Of a stretch of 64,000 nucleotides of DNA, positions 59,453 to 64,000 are shown piece after piece (the first letter of the stretch is position 1; every line of letters starts with the position of its first letter). Source of the DNA: Mycobacterium decipiens (GTDB taxonomy: Bacteria > Actinomycetota > Actinomycetes > Mycobacteriales > Mycobacteriaceae); NCBI RefSeq assembly GCF_963853665.1, contig NZ_OY970459.1:5084001-5148000 (forward strand), given 5' to 3'. Below the pieces are notes generated by a model, which made no database searches, had not been told where the DNA came from, and worked only from the letters and a program-made list of their open reading frames with translations. A program made the position numbers and the translations under genes.

Positions 59453-61396
59453 ATGCGTAACGCACTGGCCAGCCTCGGCCAGCTGGCCCTGGCGGTGGTG
59501 GTTGCCATCGTGGTCGCGGTGGTAGCGCTGATCGCCATATCGCGCGTTCAGTGGCCGGCCTTCCCGTCGTCCAACCAGCTGCATGCGCTGACCACCGTCG
59601 GCCAAGTCGGTTGCCTGGCCGGGCTGGTCGGCGTCGGCTGGATGTGGCGGCACGGTCGATTCCGGCGATTGGCCCAGCTGGGCGGGCTGGTGTTCGTTGC
59701 CGCGTTCTGCGTCGTCACGCTGGGCATGCCGCTGGGAGCGAGCAAGCTGTATCTGTTCGGCATCTCCGTCGACCAGCAGTTCCGCACCGAATACCTGACT
59801 CGCCTCACCGACACCGCCGCCCTGCGCGACATGACCTACATCGGACTGCCGCCGTTCTATCCACCGGGCTGGTTTTGGATCGGCGGGCGAGCGGCGGCGC
59901 TGACCGGTACGCCGGCCTGGGAGATGTTCAAGCCGTGGGCAATCACCTCGATCACCATCGCGGTCGCGGTCGCATTGGTGCTGTGGTGGCGGATGATCCG
60001 GTTCGAATACGCCTTGCTCGTCACCACCGCGACCGCGGCGGTGACACTGGCCTACAGCTCGCCGGAGCCCTACGCCGCGATGATCACGGTGCTATTGCCG
60101 CCGATGCTGGTGTTGACGTGGTCGGGTCTGCGCGCCGGCGCCCGCGAGCGTCACGCCAGCGTAGCGCCCGACGCCGACAGCCGCGCCGGCGTGACGCTCG
60201 GCGGTCAGGGCTGGGCGGCGGTGGTGGCCGCCGGTGTGTTTCTCGGCTTTGCGGCCACCTGGTACACGCTGTTGGTCGGCTACACCGCGTTCACGGTCAC
60301 GCTGATGGCACTGCTGCTGGCCGGCTCGCGCTGGCGGCAATCCGGCCTCAAAGCGGCCGCAGACCCGCTGCGCCGGCTTGTCGTCATCGGCTTGATCGCG
60401 GCGGCCATCGGATCCACCACCTGGCTGCCGTTCCTGTTGCGGGCGGCCCGTGACCCGGTCAGCGACACCGGCAGCGCCCAGCACTACCTGCCGGCCGACG
60501 GCGCCGCATTGACCTTCCCCATGCTGCAGTTCTCCTTGCTGGGCGCGATCTGCATGCTGGGCACCCTGTGGCTGGTGGTGCGCGCGCGGTCATCGGTGCG
60601 GGCCGGCGCCCTGGCCATCGGCGTGCTGGCCATCTACCTGTGGTCGCTGCTGTCGATGCTGACCACGTTGGCGCGCACCACGCTGCTGTCGTTCCGACTC
60701 CAGCCGACGCTGAGCGTGCTGCTCGTGGCCGCCGGCGCGTTCGGCTTCGTCGAAGCGGCGCAAGCGCTTGCCAAGCGGAGCGGGAGCGTCATTCCGGTGG
60801 CCGGTGCCATCGGAATGGCCGGCGCGATCGCGTTCAGCCAGGACATCCCCGACGTGCTGCGGCCGGATCTGACCATCGCCTACACCGACACCGACGGCCA
60901 CGGCCAGCGCGGCGACCGGCGACCGGCCGGCTCCGAGAAGTACTACTCGGCGATCGACGCCGCCATCCGGCGCGTCACCGGCAAGCCTGCCGATCAGACC
61001 GTCGTGTTGACCGCCGACTACAGCTTCTTGTCGTACTACCCCTACTGGGGCTTTCAGGGGTTGACGCCGCACTACGCCAACCCGCTGGCCCAGTTCGACA
61101 AGCGCGCCGCACAGATCGACAGCTGGTCCAAGCTCAAGACCGCCGACGAGTTCATCCGCGCGCTGGACAAGCTGCCCTGGCAACCCCCGACCGTGTTCGT
61201 GATGCGCCGCGGCTCGGGCTCCGGTCTAGCCACCACCTACACACTGCGGCTGGCCGAAGACGTATATCCCAACCAGCCCAACGTTCGCCGCTACACCGTT
61301 GACCTGCGCGCCGCCCTGTTCGCCGACCCGCGATTCGCCGTCGAAACCATCGGCCCGTTCGTGCTGGCCATCCGCAAGCCGGAGGCGAATGCTTGA
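59453..61396 (+). CDS. aftA: Arabinofuranosyltransferase AftA
   Basis: 647 residues from ATG 59453. GT-C enzyme with about eleven membrane helices and a periplasmic C-terminal domain (about 470-647). The first large periplasmic loop carries '[17 protein letters not shown]', with the acidic residue of the GT-C motif. It transfers the first arabinofuranose from decaprenyl-phospho-arabinose onto galactan. The stop shares bases with the embC start (TGATG). Corresponds to Rv3792. Confidence 0.95.
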   Translation: MRNALASLGQLALAVVVAIVVAVVALIAISRVQWPAFPSSNQLHALTTVGQVGCLAGLVGVGWMWRHGRFRRLAQLGGLVFVAAFCVVTLGMPLGASKLYLFGISVDQQFRTEYLTRLTDTAALRDMTYIGLPPFYPPGWFWIGGRAAALTGTPAWEMFKPWAITSITIAVAVALVLWWRMIRFEYALLVTTATAAVTLAYSSPEPYAAMITVLLPPMLVLTWSGLRAGARERHASVAPDADSRAGVTLGGQGWAAVVAAGVFLGFAATWYTLLVGYTAFTVTLMALLLAGSRWRQSGLKAAADPLRRLVVIGLIAAAIGSTTWLPFLLRAARDPVSDTGSAQHYLPADGAALTFPMLQFSLLGAICMLGTLWLVVRARSSVRAGALAIGVLAIYLWSLLSMLTTLARTTLLSFRLQPTLSVLLVAAGAFGFVEAAQALAKRSGSVIPVAGAIGMAGAIAFSQDIPDVLRPDLTIAYTDTDGHGQRGDRRPAGSEKYYSAIDAAIRRVTGKPADQTVVLTADYSFLSYYPYWGFQGLTPHYANPLAQFDKRAAQIDSWSKLKTADEFIRALDKLPWQPPTVFVMRRGSGSGLATTYTLRLAEDVYPNQPNVRRYTVDLRAALFADPRFAVETIGPFVLAIRKPEANA

Positions 61397-64000
61397 TGGC
61401 TACCGAAACCTCACCGGACATCCGCGAACAACTAGCATCTACCTCCGTGAGCGACGCGGGAGCAAACTACCGGTTCGCTCGCTTCGTGGCAGCCGTCGCG
61501 GGTCTGCTCGGGGCCGTTCTGGCCATCGCCACCCCACTGCTGCCGGTAATCCAAACCACCGCCGAACTGACCTGGCCGCAAAACGGCACATTCACCAGCG
61601 TCGAGGCACCGCTGATCGGCTACGTGGCCACCGACCTCAACATCGCCGTCCCCTGCCAGGCCGCCGCAGGACTCGCTGGGCCGGAGAACAACGGTAAGAC
61701 GGTGTTGCTGTCAACGGTGCCCAAGCAGGCACCCAAGGCCGTCGACCGCGGGCTGCTGCTACAACGCGCCAACGACGACCTAGTGCTTGTGGTGCGCAAT
61801 GTCCCGTTGGTCACTGCCCCGTTGAGTCGGGTGCTAAGCCCGGCCTGTCAGCGGTTGACGTTTACCGCGCACGCCGACAAGGTCACCGCCGAATTCGTTG
61901 GGCTGACCCAGGGCCCCAACGCTGAGGACCCCGGCGCGCCGCTACGCGGCGAGCGCAGCGGCTACGACTTCCGACCCCAGATCGTAGGCGTGTTCACCGA
62001 CCTGGACGGCCCGACCCCGCCCGGCCTCAGCTTCTCGGCGACCGTCGACACCCGCTACAGCAGCAGCCCCACACCACTGAAGATGGCCGCGATGATCCTG
62101 GGGGTGGTGCTGACCGGCGCCGCCCTGGTCGCGCTGCACATCCTGGACACCGCCGACGGCACCCGGCACCGGCGGTTCCTGCCCGCGCGTTGGTGGTCGG
62201 TCGGCGGCCTGGACGCCTTGGTTATCGCCGTGCTGGTCTGGTGGCATTTCGTCGGGGCCAATACCTCCGACGACGGCTACATCCTGACCATGGCCCGGGT
62301 GTCTGAACACGCCGGGTACATGGCGAACTACTACCGCTGGTTCGGCACGCCCGAGGCGCCGTTCGGCTGGTACTACGACCTGCTGGCACTGTGGGCGCAT
62401 GTCAGCACCGCCAGCGTGTGGATGCGCCTTCCCACCCTGGCGATGGCGCTGACCTGCTGGTGGGTGATCAGCCGTGAAGTCATCCCGCGGTTGGGTCACG
62501 CCGTCAAGACCAACCGGGCCGCGGCGTGGACCGCTGCGGGCATGTTTCTGGCCGTCTGGTTGCCACTGGACAACGGCCTACGACCCGAGCCGATCATCGC
62601 CCTGGGCATCCTGCTGACCTGGTGTTCGGTGGAGCGCGCGGTGGCCACCAGCCGGTTGCTGCCGGTAGCGGTCGCCTGCATCCTCGGTGCATTGACCTTG
62701 TTCTCCGGGCCGACCGGCATCGCGTCCATCGGCGCGCTGCTGGTCGCGATCGGGCCGCTGCGTACCATCCTGCACCGCCGTTCCAAGCAATTCGGCGTGC
62801 TGCCACTGGTGGCGCCCATCCTGGCTGCGGCCACCGTCACGGCGATCCTGATCTTCCGCGACCAGACCTTCGCCGGCGAGGCCCAGGCCAGCTTCCTCAA
62901 GCGGGCCGTGGGTCCCAGCCTGAAGTGGTTCGACGAACATATCCGCTACGAGCGGCTGTTCATGGCCAGCCCCGACGGGTCGATCGCCCGCCGCTTCGCC
63001 GTGCTGGCGTTGGTCCTCGCGCTCGCGGTGGCGGTGGCAATGTCGCTGCGTAAGGGCCGCATTCCGGGTACCGCTGCCGGACCGAGCCGCCGCATCATCG
63101 GCATCACCATCATCTCCTTCCTCGCGATGATGTTCACCCCGACCAAGTGGACCCACCACTTCGGAGTGTTCGCCGGGTTGGCCGGGTCGCTGGGTGCGCT
63201 TGCCGCGGTCGCTGTTACCGGCGTTGCGATGCGCTCGCAACGCAACCGGACCGTGTTCGCCGCCGTGGTGGTCTTCGTGTTGGCACTGTCATTCGCCAGC
63301 GTCAACGGCTGGTGGTACGTGTCCAACTTCGGTGTGCCGTGGTCGAACTCGTTCCCGAAATTGCGATGGTCACTCACCACTGCACTTCTCGAGCTCACGG
63401 TGCTGGTGCTGCTGCTGGCGGCATGGTTCCACTTCGTCGCCAACGGTAGCGGGCGCCTGAAAATCGGACGAGCCCGACCTGGGGCGCGGCTTGCGCAAAT
63501 TGTCCAGTCCCCGTTAGCAATTGCCACGTGGTTGCTGGTGGTTTTCGAGGTGGTGTCGCTGACCCAGGCGATGATTTCCCAGTACCCGGCGTGGTCGGTG
63601 GGCCGGTCCAACCTGCAAGCGTTAGCGGGCAGGACCTGCGGGCTGGCCGAGGACGTGCTGGTGGAGTTGGATCCCAACGCGGGCATGCTGACACCGGCGA
63701 CCGTTCCGGTGGCCGACGCCCTGGGGGCCGGCCTGTCTGAAGCGTTCACGCCCAACGGCATTCCCGCCGACGTTTCCGCCGACCCGGTGATGGAACGTCC
63801 GGGCGACCGTAGTTTCCTCAACAACGACGGGCTGATCACCGCCAGCGAACCCGGCACCGAAGGTGGCACCACGGCCGCACCGGGGATCAACGGCTCGCGC
63901 GCCCGGCTGCCCTACGATCTAGACCCGGCCCGCACGCCGGTGCTGGGCAGCTGGCATTCCGGCATACAGGTGCCCGCCATGCTGCGGTCCGCCTGGTACC
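61396..64000 (+). CDS. embC: Arabinosyltransferase EmbC (3' end cut by window)
   Basis: No stop before the window end; 868 codons are visible of about 1094 expected. ATG 61396 overlaps the aftA stop. Layout: N-terminal helix (about 30-50), a periplasmic jelly-roll domain, then many membrane helices starting near 215. The GT-C catalytic acidic pair is in 'ANTSDDGYILTMAR' (D292-D293), and the proline-rich motif region 'FTPTKWTHHFG' is present. It polymerises the arabinan of lipoarabinomannan; EmbA/EmbB, the arabinogalactan pair and ethambutol targets, should follow downstream. Assigned to EmbC by position directly after aftA (Rv3793). Confidence 0.94.
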   Translation, partial: MATETSPDIREQLASTSVSDAGANYRFARFVAAVAGLLGAVLAIATPLLPVIQTTAELTWPQNGTFTSVEAPLIGYVATDLNIAVPCQAAAGLAGPENNGKTVLLSTVPKQAPKAVDRGLLLQRANDDLVLVVRNVPLVTAPLSRVLSPACQRLTFTAHADKVTAEFVGLTQGPNAEDPGAPLRGERSGYDFRPQIVGVFTDLDGPTPPGLSFSATVDTRYSSSPTPLKMAAMILGVVLTGAALVALHILDTADGTRHRRFLPARWWSVGGLDALVIAVLVWWHFVGANTSDDGYILTMARVSEHAGYMANYYRWFGTPEAPFGWYYDLLALWAHVSTASVWMRLPTLAMALTCWWVISREVIPRLGHAVKTNRAAAWTAAGMFLAVWLPLDNGLRPEPIIALGILLTWCSVERAVATSRLLPVAVACILGALTLFSGPTGIASIGALLVAIGPLRTILHRRSKQFGVLPLVAPILAAATVTAILIFRDQTFAGEAQASFLKRAVGPSLKWFDEHIRYERLFMASPDGSIARRFAVLALVLALAVAVAMSLRKGRIPGTAAGPSRRIIGITIISFLAMMFTPTKWTHHFGVFAGLAGSLGALAAVAVTGVAMRSQRNRTVFAAVVVFVLALSFASVNGWWYVSNFGVPWSNSFPKLRWSLTTALLELTVLVLLLAAWFHFVANGSGRLKIGRARPGARLAQIVQSPLAIATWLLVVFEVVSLTQAMISQYPAWSVGRSNLQALAGRTCGLAEDVLVELDPNAGMLTPATVPVADALGAGLSEAFTPNGIPADVSADPVMERPGDRSFLNNDGLITASEPGTEGGTTAAPGINGSRARLPYDLDPARTPVLGSWHSGIQVPAMLRSAWY

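Noticed and set aside
1-64000. Intact insertion sequence, rRNA operon or ESX locus
   Set aside because: No transposase with a DDE pattern, no ribosomal RNA sequence and no EsxA/EccC-type genes were found on either strand.

Overview
The window is high-GC (~65%) and mycobacterial. It carries a PE protein, LpqH, the TcrXY two-component pair, Bpa, a MIRU repeat and the arabinogalactan locus running from Rv3779 through dprE1-dprE2-aftA into embC. Gene order follows M. tuberculosis H37Rv from about Rv3745c to Rv3793. Several proteins differ visibly from the H37Rv versions as I remember them (for example the LpqH linker), and several blocks have no counterpart I recall in H37Rv. The source is therefore best read as a tuberculosis-clade mycobacterium (M. 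canettii-like or a near neighbour such as the M. decipiens/M. lacus group) rather than M. tuberculosis sensu stricto. Comparisons with H37Rv are from memory.

Layout. 1-5916: the end of a GntR/FCD regulator, then a two-gene operon of a Pls/PosA-type single-module NRPS and an M1 metallopeptidase. 5926-8330: DUF2237 protein, PE34, a duplicated Rv3747/Rv3748-type pair flanking a YbjQ protein. 8464-15236: tRNA-Ser(CGA), tadA and partner, tyrA, a glycolipid-binding-fold protein, the proXVWZ osmolyte importer, Rv3760. 15273-22942: an accessory block of kinase-like, phosphatase, SDR, acyl-CoA dehydrogenase, TetR, oxidoreductase and SbtA-like genes. 23016-31190: alkyl sulfatase, lpqH, tcrXY, small membrane proteins, a phage-lysin-like GH25 protein, a methyltransferase. 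31226-37495: a second accessory block (kinase-like gene, HTH regulator with a palindromic operator, asparaginase, PPC protein, MFS permease). 37598-46323: tRNA-Arg, tRNA-Ser(GCU), hisC2, MarR/DUF1398 pair, echA21, MIRU, lipE, an Rv2629-like protein, tRNA-Ser(UGA), oxidoreductase, class V aminotransferase-like protein. 46442-51531: Rv3779, bpa, wzt, glfT1, wzm. 51553-55887: a third accessory block (K+/H+ antiporter, TrkA-like subunit, C39 peptidase, FolE-like/PTPS-like pterin operon). 56205-64000: Gre-family protein, GtrA protein, dprE1, dprE2, aftA, embC (cut by the window end).

How they work together. The 46-64 kb core builds the mycobacterial arabinogalactan: GlfT1 primes galactan, Wzm/Wzt export it, DprE1/E2 make decaprenyl-phospho-arabinose, AftA adds the first arabinose, EmbC uses the same donor for lipoarabinomannan, and Rv3779 adds galactosamine. 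The most noteworthy accessory systems are: the predicted lysine-activating Pls-like synthetase with its M1 peptidase (possible poly-epsilon-lysine-type polymer); an APH-kinase/SDR/acyl-CoA dehydrogenase operon resembling 4-hydroxyacid (levulinate) catabolism; and a FolE-like/PTPS-like pair in which both active sites have changed.
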